39,000 nucleotides of DNA from an uncultured Muribaculaceae bacterium (lineage in GTDB: Bacteria; Bacteroidota; Bacteroidia; Bacteroidales; Muribaculaceae): the NCBI GenBank assembly GCA_947626355.1, contig CANQRV010000022.1:1-39000 (forward strand), written 5' to 3'. The notes beneath the pieces were generated by a model, which saw only the letters and a program-made list of their open reading frames with translations, ran no database searches and was not told the DNA's origin. Numbering within the stretch: position 1 is the first letter of the stretch; each line of letters starts with the position of its first letter. Positions 32,078 through 39,000 of the stretch are shown here, one piece after another. Made by a program: the position numbers and the translations under genes.

Positions 32078-33559
32078 ATGGCAAAGACAATCAGACTCAC
32101 AGCCACCGACGGCTCGACAGTGGAGTTTGTCGACGAGGTGATCGGCAGCGGCGCGATGAAGGACGTCTATTTCAGCCTCGACAAAAGCTATGTGGTGGGT
32201 TTCTTCCGCACTCCGCAGGACGCCAACGCCAAAGACCGCCTCCAGAACATCGTGGGGAAATACCGCGAGAAGATCTTCGGCCAGGTGGGTGGCGACTACT
32301 GGGAAAACCTCTTCTGCTGGCCCACTAAGCTCGTGGAATGGAACGGACGCCTCGGCATCGTCTCCCCGGCCTATCAGAAGCACTTCTTCTTCCAGAGCGG
32401 CAAATTCAAGGGACAGGAAAAACAAGGCAAATGGTTCGCCTCTGCGAAACTCAGGAATAAGTTTATAGAAGCCGACCAGAAGGGGACATGGCTCACACAC
32501 TATCACATGTGTCTGCAGATAGCCCGCGCCGTGCGCAGGCTTCACGCCGCGGGACTGGCCCATTCCGACCTCTCCTACAAGAATGTGCTCGTCGACCCGA
32601 TAAGCGGACGTGCCGCCGTGATCGACTGCGACGGATTGGTGGTGCCCGGCAAGTATCCGCCGGATGTCGTCGGCACTCCCGACTTCATCGCCCCCGAGGT
32701 GCTCCAGACACGCTCCCTCAAACTCGGCGATCCGGCAAAGAAGCTGCCGAGCATCCTTACCGACCGTCATGCCCTCGCCGTGCTCATCTACATGTATCTT
32801 CTCAACCGTCATCCGCTTCGCGGCGGCAAGGTCAACGACCTCGACACGGCGCGCGACGAGGAGCTGTCGATGGGGGAGAAGGCCCTCTTCATAGAACATC
32901 CGGCCGACACGAGCAACCGTCCCAAGATTGAGAACATGGCCCCATCGGAGCTCCCGCAGGGGGATGTCGCCAAGCGTCCCTACACCATCTGCGGCCCGTA
33001 TCTCAAGGAGCTGTTCGACCGCGCCTTCATCGAAGGCCTCCACGACCCGCTGAAGCGCTCCACGGCCGACGAATGGGAGAACGCCCTGGTCAAGACCACC
33101 GACCTGATGCAGCCCTGCCAGAATCCTGACTGCGAGGCCCACTGGTTTGTCTTCGACAACTCCACAAAGCCACGCTGCCCATTCTGCGGAACGGAGTATC
33201 ACGGACAGCTGCCGGTATTGAACCTCTATTACTCTCCTGCAAAAGGGAAGTTCCTGCCAGAGAACTACCGGCTGATGGTCTACGAAAAGCAGTCGCTCTA
33301 TATGTGGCACGTCAACCGTTTCGTCACTCCCAATGAGCGCACGAAGCCAGAAGACAGAAAACCCGTGGGCGACTTCCATTTCCACAACGGCCGGTGGATC
33401 CTCATCAACCGGCGTCTTCCCGACATGTGGGACGTCACGGAGCAGCCCAGACGCCAGATAAAGCCCGGCGAATACGTGGAGCTGACCGAGGGTCGCAAGA
33501 TACTTCTCTCCGGCGAGGACGGCGGACGTCTGATAGTGGTGCAACTCGTCAATAACTGA
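32078..33559 (+). CDS. atypical protein kinase with C-terminal zinc ribbon (Ter-associated)
   Basis: The 493-residue protein has a kinase fold: a glycine loop IGSGAMKDVYF near residue 22, the catalytic loop HSDLSYKN (D164, N169), the DFG-equivalent DCDG (D183), and GTPDFIAPEV as an activation-segment end. The strand that normally holds the ATP-binding Lys reads SYVVGFFR, so the usual VAIK lysine is not obvious. A zinc-ribbon segment follows (CQNPDC...CPFCG, about 347-370) and a beta-rich C-terminus. It pairs with the PP2C and TerY genes as the kinase of the triad. Confidence 0.85.
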   Translation: MAKTIRLTATDGSTVEFVDEVIGSGAMKDVYFSLDKSYVVGFFRTPQDANAKDRLQNIVGKYREKIFGQVGGDYWENLFCWPTKLVEWNGRLGIVSPAYQKHFFFQSGKFKGQEKQGKWFASAKLRNKFIEADQKGTWLTHYHMCLQIARAVRRLHAAGLAHSDLSYKNVLVDPISGRAAVIDCDGLVVPGKYPPDVVGTPDFIAPEVLQTRSLKLGDPAKKLPSILTDRHALAVLIYMYLLNRHPLRGGKVNDLDTARDEELSMGEKALFIEHPADTSNRPKIENMAPSELPQGDVAKRPYTICGPYLKELFDRAFIEGLHDPLKRSTADEWENALVKTTDLMQPCQNPDCEAHWFVFDNSTKPRCPFCGTEYHGQLPVLNLYYSPAKGKFLPENYRLMVYEKQSLYMWHVNRFVTPNERTKPEDRKPVGDFHFHNGRWILINRRLPDMWDVTEQPRRQIKPGEYVELTEGRKILLSGEDGGRLIVVQLVNN

Positions 33560-33572
33560 ATACCGAAAGAAA

Positions 33573-34970
33573 ATGCTCAAGGCTCATAAAGTAGCGATAG
33601 TGCGTATCTTCACCGACCTCATCAAGGCCGACCGCATCGTTGACACCGGCGAGATGGAATGCTGGCGCCGGATCTGCGGCAAATACGCCATCGACCGCGA
33701 TATCCGCATCGAGGCATCCAGGATGTCGCTGGCCGACGCTTTGAACACGATAAGCGGCTCGGGCGTCAGGGGGCTGAAGGAAGACCTCATCGGCGACTGC
33801 CGCTCGATGACGGTGAGCGACGGTTTCTGCGCCCACTCCGAGGCCCTACTCATGATCGCCCTCACGGCGCTCCTCGACTCCGCGAGCCCGTTCCACGGCG
33901 AGGTCTTCTCCATACCGAAGACCAATTTCAACATCGACCTCGCCACGGCCCTTTATATAGAAAGCGACTTCGATCCTCAGACTAACGGGGCCATATGCGG
34001 CAGCTACCGCTCCATCTTCAAGGAGCTGCAGCTCGCCGGATTCCATTTCGTGTATATCCCGAAGATCATCGACCATTACCGCAATACCGACCCCTCGCTC
34101 TTCAAGGATATCCTCTCCTTCCTCGCCCCGGCCATGAGCGCCGGAGGCATCGACAACACCTATGCCTCGCTGATGAGGATGACCACCGGCGTCTTCTGCA
34201 AGGACCTGCTCTGCAACAAATGCGGCATCACCGAGCTGCGCGACGCCATGCCCTCGCTCCTCATAAAGATCGGCAACAGCTTCGTGGGGGAGACCGTCTA
34301 CGCCAATTACCTCAGGATCGATGTCGACGAAGACATCACCGCCACCGTGCAGACCTTCGTCGACCGCTTCTCCGACATGCTCAGCAGCGACGTCTTCATC
34401 GTCAACGCCTCGGAAGAGCGCGACAACCAGTTTCACTTCCACGGCTTCTATAAGCAGCTGCTCGACATCTTCCTCGTGCGCCGCAACATCAGGAGCACAG
34501 TTGTCATCGACCCCTGCCGTGAGGATATTGTCTTTCCCGATATCGACTCCAGGGCGATGGGGCTCCACCGCCGCGAGAGGGCGCTCTACGCCCTGCTCCT
34601 CTGCTGCGGCAGCGACGGCATCAACTTCAGCGCCCCGGAGAAGGCCGACGCTTTCGACCGCTACACGCGGCGCATGAAGAGGATCCAGGAGCGCTATCGC
34701 GTCATCTATGAGATGTTTGGCGGCACAGGCGACTCCGCTCCCGACCTCGCGGTGCCCGAGATCAGGCGTCCGATCTTCAGCTGCCTCAGGCGCTCGCTGA
34801 AGAATCTACAGGGCCTCTACAACGCCGAGGACTATAATATAACGAAACGCGGCGACGGCTCTTTCTCCGTCAACGTGGAGCCGGAGCTGGTGTTTGTGGC
34901 GCAGCCCGACAGCGGGTCCCCCGTGCCGCTCCGCGAATCGGAGATGTATCGCCGCTGGGCCGCCATATAG
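33573..34970 (+). CDS. TerB-like domain protein
   Basis: The 465-residue protein begins with a helical TerB-like region (AIVRIFTDLIKADRIVDTGEMECWRRICGKY, with acidic residues placed as in TerB). A second helical block around SEALLMIALTALLDS looks like its continuation. The rest has no recognised domain. TerB-like proteins bind metal and link Ter complexes to the membrane. It has no membrane segment of its own, but the next gene encodes a membrane-anchored protein. Confidence 0.7.
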   Translation: MLKAHKVAIVRIFTDLIKADRIVDTGEMECWRRICGKYAIDRDIRIEASRMSLADALNTISGSGVRGLKEDLIGDCRSMTVSDGFCAHSEALLMIALTALLDSASPFHGEVFSIPKTNFNIDLATALYIESDFDPQTNGAICGSYRSIFKELQLAGFHFVYIPKIIDHYRNTDPSLFKDILSFLAPAMSAGGIDNTYASLMRMTTGVFCKDLLCNKCGITELRDAMPSLLIKIGNSFVGETVYANYLRIDVDEDITATVQTFVDRFSDMLSSDVFIVNASEERDNQFHFHGFYKQLLDIFLVRRNIRSTVVIDPCREDIVFPDIDSRAMGLHRRERALYALLLCCGSDGINFSAPEKADAFDRYTRRMKRIQERYRVIYEMFGGTGDSAPDLAVPEIRRPIFSCLRRSLKNLQGLYNAEDYNITKRGDGSFSVNVEPELVFVAQPDSGSPVPLRESEMYRRWAAI

Positions 34971-35018
34971 GTCGCGACATTGCAGACGATATGAATTAAA
35001 CTAAAAAATGATAAACAT

Positions 35019-35444
35019 ATGTATAACAACAACAGTGTCAACATCACCCCTAAGATCATCAGGGGAGCCCTCTGGGGCATCGCCGCCATCGTCCTGCTGG
35101 TGGTGGCCATGGCCTTCATCCGCCCATGGTATAACGTATGGAGTCAGGAGATGGAGGGGAAGGCCGAGTTTGCCAAGGCCGAGCAGAACCGCAAGATCAA
35201 GATCGAGGAGGCGAAGGCCAATCTCGAGGCCGAGAAACTCAACGCCCAGGCCGAGATCGAGAGGGCCAAGGGAGCGGCCGAGGCAATCCGTATCGAGAAC
35301 GGCAGCATCACCCCTACCTATATCCAGTATCTATGGGTGCGCCAGCAGTCGGACCTCAGCGACAAGACAGTGATCTACGTGCCTACGGAGACCAACCTGC
35401 CGCTTCTCGAGTCGACACGCGCCCTTAAGATTCCACAGGAATAA
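35019..35444 (+). CDS. membrane-anchored coiled-coil protein resembling the C-terminal part of SPFH/prohibitin proteins
   Basis: The 141-residue protein has one membrane segment (about residues 15-36, GALWGIAAIVLLVVAMAFI) followed by a charged coiled coil (about 45-95, EAKANLEAEKLNAQAEIERA) and a tail TPTYIQYLWVRQQSDLSDKT...YVPTETNLPL. This tail is like the C-terminal end of band-7/SPFH proteins, but the SPFH domain itself is absent. It may form a membrane scaffold for the Ter complex or for the Ca2+ pump encoded next. Confidence 0.65.
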   Translation: MYNNNSVNITPKIIRGALWGIAAIVLLVVAMAFIRPWYNVWSQEMEGKAEFAKAEQNRKIKIEEAKANLEAEKLNAQAEIERAKGAAEAIRIENGSITPTYIQYLWVRQQSDLSDKTVIYVPTETNLPLLESTRALKIPQE

Positions 35445-35465
35445 TAACTATATTAACAGAAAGAT

Positions 35466-38117
35466 ATGTCAGAGAAAAATCACTACACCGGGCTGACCGA
35501 CGCGGAAGTGTCGGAAAGCCGCCGGAAGTATGGCGTCAATATCCTGACGCCACCGGAGAAGGACCCGCTGTGGAAGCGGTTTCTTGAGAAATTCGGCGAC
35601 CCGCTGATCATCATCCTCATGATCGCGGGTGTCCTCTCCATCGGCATCTCATGCTATGAATACTGGGGCCTCGGCGAGGGCGCCGGTGTCTTCTTCGAGC
35701 CGATAGGCATCTTAATCGCCATACTGCTCGCCACCGGGCTCGCCTTCATCTTCGAGCTGAAGGCCGACAAGGAGTTCGCCCTGCTCAACCAGGTCAACGA
35801 CGACGAGCCTGTGCAGGTGGTGCGCAACGGCAACGCCATGCAGGTGCCGAGAAAAGACGTGGTGGTGGGCGATATCGTGATCCTCAACACCGGCGAGGAG
35901 GTGTCGGCCGACGGCGAGCTGCTCGAGGCCGTGATGCTCAACATCGACGAGTCGACGCTCACCGGCGAGCCTATCTGCCACAAGACCACCGACCCGGCGG
36001 AGTTTGACAAGGACGCCACCTTCCCCAGCAACCACGCCATGCGCGGCACCAAGGTGATGGAGGGCCACGGCGTGATGCGCGTGCTCGCCGTGGGCGACAA
36101 CACCGAGAACGGCAAGGTGTTCGAGGCCGCCCAGATCGACGACAGCATCAAGACTCCGCTCAACGAGCAGCTCGACGGCCTCGGCAAGCTCATCACGAAG
36201 ATATCCTACGGCTTCGCGGCAGCCATCATAGTGGGCCGCGTGGTGATGTATTTCATCAATACTCCGGAGTTCGAGTGGATCCACTTCATGGCCTATTTCC
36301 TCCAGACCCTGATGGTGGCCGTCACCCTCGTGGTCGTGGCTGTGCCCGAGGGTCTCCCGATGGCAGTAACTCTCTCGCTCGCATACTCCATGCGCCGGAT
36401 GCTCAAGACCAACAACCTCGTGCGTAAGATGCACGCCTGCGAGACGATGGGCGCCACTACGGTGATATGCACCGACAAGACGGGCACGCTGACACAGAAC
36501 CAGATGCAGGTGGCCGAGACGAAGTTCTTCGGCAATCCTCCGGAGGATGTCCTCGTGGAGGGCATCGCCGTCAACTCCACGGCGCAACTCGACCTCTCGG
36601 GCGACAAGCCGCAGGTGCTCGGCAACCCGACGGAGGGAGCGCTCCTCCTCTGGCTCCGGAAGAGGGGTATCAACTACCTCGACGTGAAAGACAGGGCGCA
36701 TCGCCTCGAGGAGCTTCCCTTCTCCACCGAGCGCAAGTATATGGCCACGGTGGTGACATCGGCTTCCGGCAAGAGGATACTCTATGTGAAAGGCGCCCCT
36801 GAGATTATCTTCGGCATGTGTAAGGACACCGCCGGAGTGACGAAGCAGGAGATCGACGCCCAGCTTCTCGTCTACCAGAACCAGGCCATGCGTACGCTCG
36901 GCTTCGCCTATCAGGAGCTTGAGGATGGCGACAAGACAATCGAGAACAGCCGGGTGGTTGCCGGGCGGCTTACCTTCCTCGGCATCGTGGCGATCTCCGA
37001 CCCCGTGCGAAGTGATGTGCCTTTTGCCGTGAAGGAAGTGCTTGACGCCGGCATCAAGGTGAAGATCGTCACCGGCGACACCCCCGGCACCGCCAAGGAG
37101 ATCGGCCGTCAGATCGGACTCTGGAACGACGATGCCGACACCGACCGCAACATCATCACCGGCACCGAGTTTGCCGAGCTCTCCGACGAGCAGCTCAAGG
37201 AGCGCGTGGGCGACCTCAAGATCATAGCCCGCGCCCGTCCGATGGACAAGAAGCGCCTCGTTGAGGCCCTGCAGGCCAACAACGAGGTGGTGGCCGTAAC
37301 CGGCGACGGCACCAACGATGCCCCGGCCCTCAAGACCGCCCACGTCGGCCTCTCGATGGGCGACGGCACCTCCGTGGCAAAGGAGGCTTCCGACATCACA
37401 ATCATCGACAATTCCTTCTCCTCGATAGGACGCGCCGTGATGTGGGGACGCTCCCTCTTCCAGAACATTCAGCGCTTCATCCTCTTCCAGATGACGGTGA
37501 ATGTGGCCGCCTGCTTCATCGTGCTTTTCGGAGCCTTCATGGGCATGCAGTCGCCTCTCACCGTCACCCAGATGCTCTGGGTCAACCTCATCATGGACAC
37601 CTTCGCGGCCATGGCCCTCGCCTCGCTGCCGCCGTCGAAGTCGGTGATGAAGGAGAAGCCGCGCTCGCGTGAGGCCTTCATCATCAACCGCCCCATGTGG
37701 AAGTCGATCGTCGGTGTCGGAGGCATTTTCTTCCTGCTGCTACTCGGGTTGCTCTACTATTTCGAGCATACCGACATCACCTGCCTCACGCAGGTGGGTC
37801 AAGTGCCTGTCGGAGCCAACACAGGGCTGAGCGGCTACGAGCTCTCGCTCTTCTTCACGATTTTTGTGTTCCTGCAGTTCTGGAATATGTTTAACGCCCG
37901 CGCCTTCGAGACGGGGCGCTCCGCCTTCCATTTCAAGGGATGCGGCGGCTTCATCCTCATAGCGCTCGTGATTCTGCTCGGTCAGGTGCTGATCGTGAGC
38001 GTCGGCGGACAGTTCTTCAGCGTCGAGCCTCTGAAGTTCATCGACTGGTTGATCATCATCGGCGGCACGTCGCTCGTGCTCTGGATCGGCGAGCTGATAC
38101 GCCTGATCAGGAAATAA
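35466..38117 (+). CDS. PMCA-type calcium-translocating P-type ATPase
   Basis: The 883-residue protein has all P-type motifs: STLTGEP, VAVPEGLPMAV in the ion-binding helix M4, the phosphorylation site CTDKTGTLT, KGAPEI, VTGDTPGTA and GDGTNDAPALK. About ten membrane segments are placed as in P2-type pumps, with four after residue 680 or so (NLIMDTFAAMALA in M6). The PEGL motif and overall pattern fit the plasma-membrane Ca2+-ATPase (PMCA) type, which exports Ca2+. Its place at the end of an operon with calcium-binding TerD proteins suggests a direct calcium link. A strong terminator follows. Confidence 0.92.
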   Translation: MSEKNHYTGLTDAEVSESRRKYGVNILTPPEKDPLWKRFLEKFGDPLIIILMIAGVLSIGISCYEYWGLGEGAGVFFEPIGILIAILLATGLAFIFELKADKEFALLNQVNDDEPVQVVRNGNAMQVPRKDVVVGDIVILNTGEEVSADGELLEAVMLNIDESTLTGEPICHKTTDPAEFDKDATFPSNHAMRGTKVMEGHGVMRVLAVGDNTENGKVFEAAQIDDSIKTPLNEQLDGLGKLITKISYGFAAAIIVGRVVMYFINTPEFEWIHFMAYFLQTLMVAVTLVVVAVPEGLPMAVTLSLAYSMRRMLKTNNLVRKMHACETMGATTVICTDKTGTLTQNQMQVAETKFFGNPPEDVLVEGIAVNSTAQLDLSGDKPQVLGNPTEGALLLWLRKRGINYLDVKDRAHRLEELPFSTERKYMATVVTSASGKRILYVKGAPEIIFGMCKDTAGVTKQEIDAQLLVYQNQAMRTLGFAYQELEDGDKTIENSRVVAGRLTFLGIVAISDPVRSDVPFAVKEVLDAGIKVKIVTGDTPGTAKEIGRQIGLWNDDADTDRNIITGTEFAELSDEQLKERVGDLKIIARARPMDKKRLVEALQANNEVVAVTGDGTNDAPALKTAHVGLSMGDGTSVAKEASDITIIDNSFSSIGRAVMWGRSLFQNIQRFILFQMTVNVAACFIVLFGAFMGMQSPLTVTQMLWVNLIMDTFAAMALASLPPSKSVMKEKPRSREAFIINRPMWKSIVGVGGIFFLLLLGLLYYFEHTDITCLTQVGQVPVGANTGLSGYELSLFFTIFVFLQFWNMFNARAFETGRSAFHFKGCGGFILIALVILLGQVLIVSVGGQFFSVEPLKFIDWLIIIGGTSLVLWIGELIRLIRK

Positions 38118-38147
38118 TCCTTCTCGATCTCCTTACTTACAGATTCG

Positions 38148-38177
38148 GGGCCTTTCCGTCGATTCGGAAAGGCCCCG
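38148..38177 (+). terminator. terminator of the Ter-type operon
   Basis: A perfect 12-bp stem (38148-38159 with 38166-38177), a 6-base loop, then GGTTTT on the plus strand. It lies 30 bases after the ATPase stop and faces the end of the flavin-reductase-like gene, so it may serve both. Confidence 0.85.
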
Positions 38178-38211
38178 GTTTTCATATTCCCTTACATTCA
38201 GTCGGGGGTGA

Positions 38212-38781
38212 TCATTCTTCCTTCAGCGCCAGTCCGTCGTGGAAGGCGTTGCCCACGCGCCTGCCCAGCTCTATGTATCCGTTGTGGACGGGATCGAAGG
38301 TGATGAGCCTCATCTTCTCCACGTCGGGCTTGCCGTCGGCGGCGAGGTATTCCTCCTTGCAGTGGATGGCCAGGATTTCGGCCACGAGATAGAAGCCCTC
38401 TTCCGACTCGTGGATCTTCTCCTTGATGCGGCATTCCATGGTCATGGGGAAACAGTCGTAGACAGGTGCGTTGATGTTGGCGCCTTTTTCTGATTTCCAT
38501 CCAGTGCGGGCTATCTTGTCGTGTTGCTTGCGGCCGCTCACAACGCCTACGTAGTCGGCGGCCGGTAGTGTGTCGGCGGTGGCGAATGCGAGGGTGAACT
38601 CGCCGTCGCGGCGCAGGTTGTCGGTGGTGGCGTGGGAGCCGAGGGAGATTATCACCTCATGATAGTCCCATTGGCCGCCCCAGGCGGCGTTCATGGCGTT
38701 GGGAGTGCCGTCGGCATCGTAGGTGCCGATGATCAGTACAGGCTGGGGAAGCACCCATGCCTGTGGCTTGAAACTTTTCAT
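38212..38781 (-). CDS. flavin reductase-like FMN-binding protein
   Basis: The 189-residue protein has the FMN-binding split-barrel pattern of the flavin reductase-like family: PVLIIGTYDADGTPNAMNAAWGG, ISLGSHATTDNLRRDGEFTLAFA, DYVGVVSGRKQHDK and the late ...DPVHNGYIELGRRVG. These proteins bind FMN, and some reduce flavins or related compounds; the substrate cannot be read here. No TAnnTTTG promoter is seen directly upstream. Confidence 0.85.
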   Translation of the reverse strand: MKSFKPQAWVLPQPVLIIGTYDADGTPNAMNAAWGGQWDYHEVIISLGSHATTDNLRRDGEFTLAFATADTLPAADYVGVVSGRKQHDKIARTGWKSEKGANINAPVYDCFPMTMECRIKEKIHESEEGFYLVAEILAIHCKEEYLAADGKPDVEKMRLITFDPVHNGYIELGRRVGNAFHDGLALKEE

Positions 38782-38951
38782 CTTGTCTTATATTTTGTAG
38801 TTATATATTGCTGACGTCTAAATAACACTCTCGTTCTTCGCGGTGTTCAGAAGCTGTCCTGCAGGCGAGATGTATCAAGGTATCTAAACGTCTGGCCGGA
38901 GTCCGAGAGTATGGAGTCAGGTGCCTAACCCAACTTCAACATCTAATAGGC

Positions 38952-38986
38952 GTCAAGTGGCTGTTCGGCAGGCTTGACTCTTTTTT
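38952..38986 (+). terminator. terminator-like hairpin near the window end
   Basis: GTCAAG (38952-38957) pairs with CTTGAC (38973-38978), with a CTG/CAG pair inside the loop, and is followed by TCTTTTTTC. It has the form of a plus-strand terminator, but no gene precedes it: 38782-38951 holds no ORF I can support. It may end a small RNA or a leader. Confidence 0.4.
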
Positions 38987-39000
38987 CATGGGCGTCGTGG

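Noticed and set aside
32054..33580. 508-codon antisense frame over the kinase gene
   Set aside because: The kinase and zinc-ribbon motifs are on the plus strand; the antisense frame has no domain and no promoter.
35712..37343. 543-codon antisense frame inside the Ca2+-ATPase gene
   Set aside because: The translation is His/Val/Glu-rich low-complexity sequence, and the plus strand carries all P-type ATPase motifs.
1..39000. CRISPR arrays, tRNA or rRNA genes
   Set aside because: No regularly spaced direct repeats and no tRNA- or rRNA-like sequences were found by reading through the window.

Overview
The window looks like a chromosomal segment of a gut Bacteroidales bacterium, most likely a GC-rich lineage such as Muribaculaceae. 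Several signs point this way: promoters with the Bacteroidetes -33 TTTG / -7 TAnnTTTG pattern (often exactly 20 bases apart), weak Shine-Dalgarno signals, a GH97 glycosidase, Mfa/Fim-type fimbrial lipoproteins with DUF3575/DUF3868 partners, a Bacteroidetes-type tyrosine recombinase, and an HrpB helicase. The family-level placement is inference from gene content. No rRNA, tRNA or CRISPR array was seen.

Left part (1-10 kb): a GH97 glycosidase without a visible signal peptide; a convergent AAA-ATPase/PD-(D/E)XK protein; a leftward group of a PH-like membrane protein, a small secreted protein and a CNNM/CBS membrane protein; a rightward two-gene envelope operon (hexapeptide acyltransferase plus phosphoethanolamine-transferase-like enzyme, overlapping ATGA); then a leftward vWA protein and a NUDIX-HTH regulator of NrtR type. 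Three copies of one palindrome (consensus TTTGCGTYAWWWTDACGCA) lie in front of these last two genes. Two of them overlap the -7 boxes, so the regulator probably represses itself and the vWA gene.

Middle part (10-24 kb): an AT-rich AbiEi-type antitoxin gene whose expected toxin partner is reduced to a 15-codon ORF, followed by a tyrosine recombinase gene. Next to it sits a 199-bp segment bounded by perfect 23-bp inverted repeats (12256-12278 and 12432-12454). The only good -7 box inside points left, away from the fimbrial operon that begins at 12489. This is the layout of a phase-variation switch, drawn here in the OFF orientation. The operon encodes DUF3575 (broken here by an in-frame TAG), an OmpA/TPR-like DUF3868 protein, an Mfa1-like fimbrillin, an Mfa2/FimB-like anchor, two further fimbrial lipoproteins (the last a large tip-adhesin candidate with a FISUMP-like C-terminus), and an unusual protein made of six tandem HTH-like units.

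Right part (24-39 kb): leftward hrpB, a small macro-like protein, then a long rightward operon of the Ter chemical-stress type. It holds two TerD proteins, two TerY vWA proteins sharing a proline-rich tail, an AIM24 protein, a PP2C phosphatase, an atypical protein kinase with a zinc ribbon, a TerB-like protein, a membrane-anchored coiled-coil protein resembling the C-terminal part of SPFH proteins, and a PMCA-type Ca2+ P-type ATPase, closed by a strong terminator. Between terY2 and the AIM24 gene lies a 285-bp cassette: a decayed four-helix-bundle (S23-like) ORF tightly bracketed by 20-bp inverted repeats. The window ends with a leftward flavin-reductase-like gene and about 220 bases with no recognisable gene.
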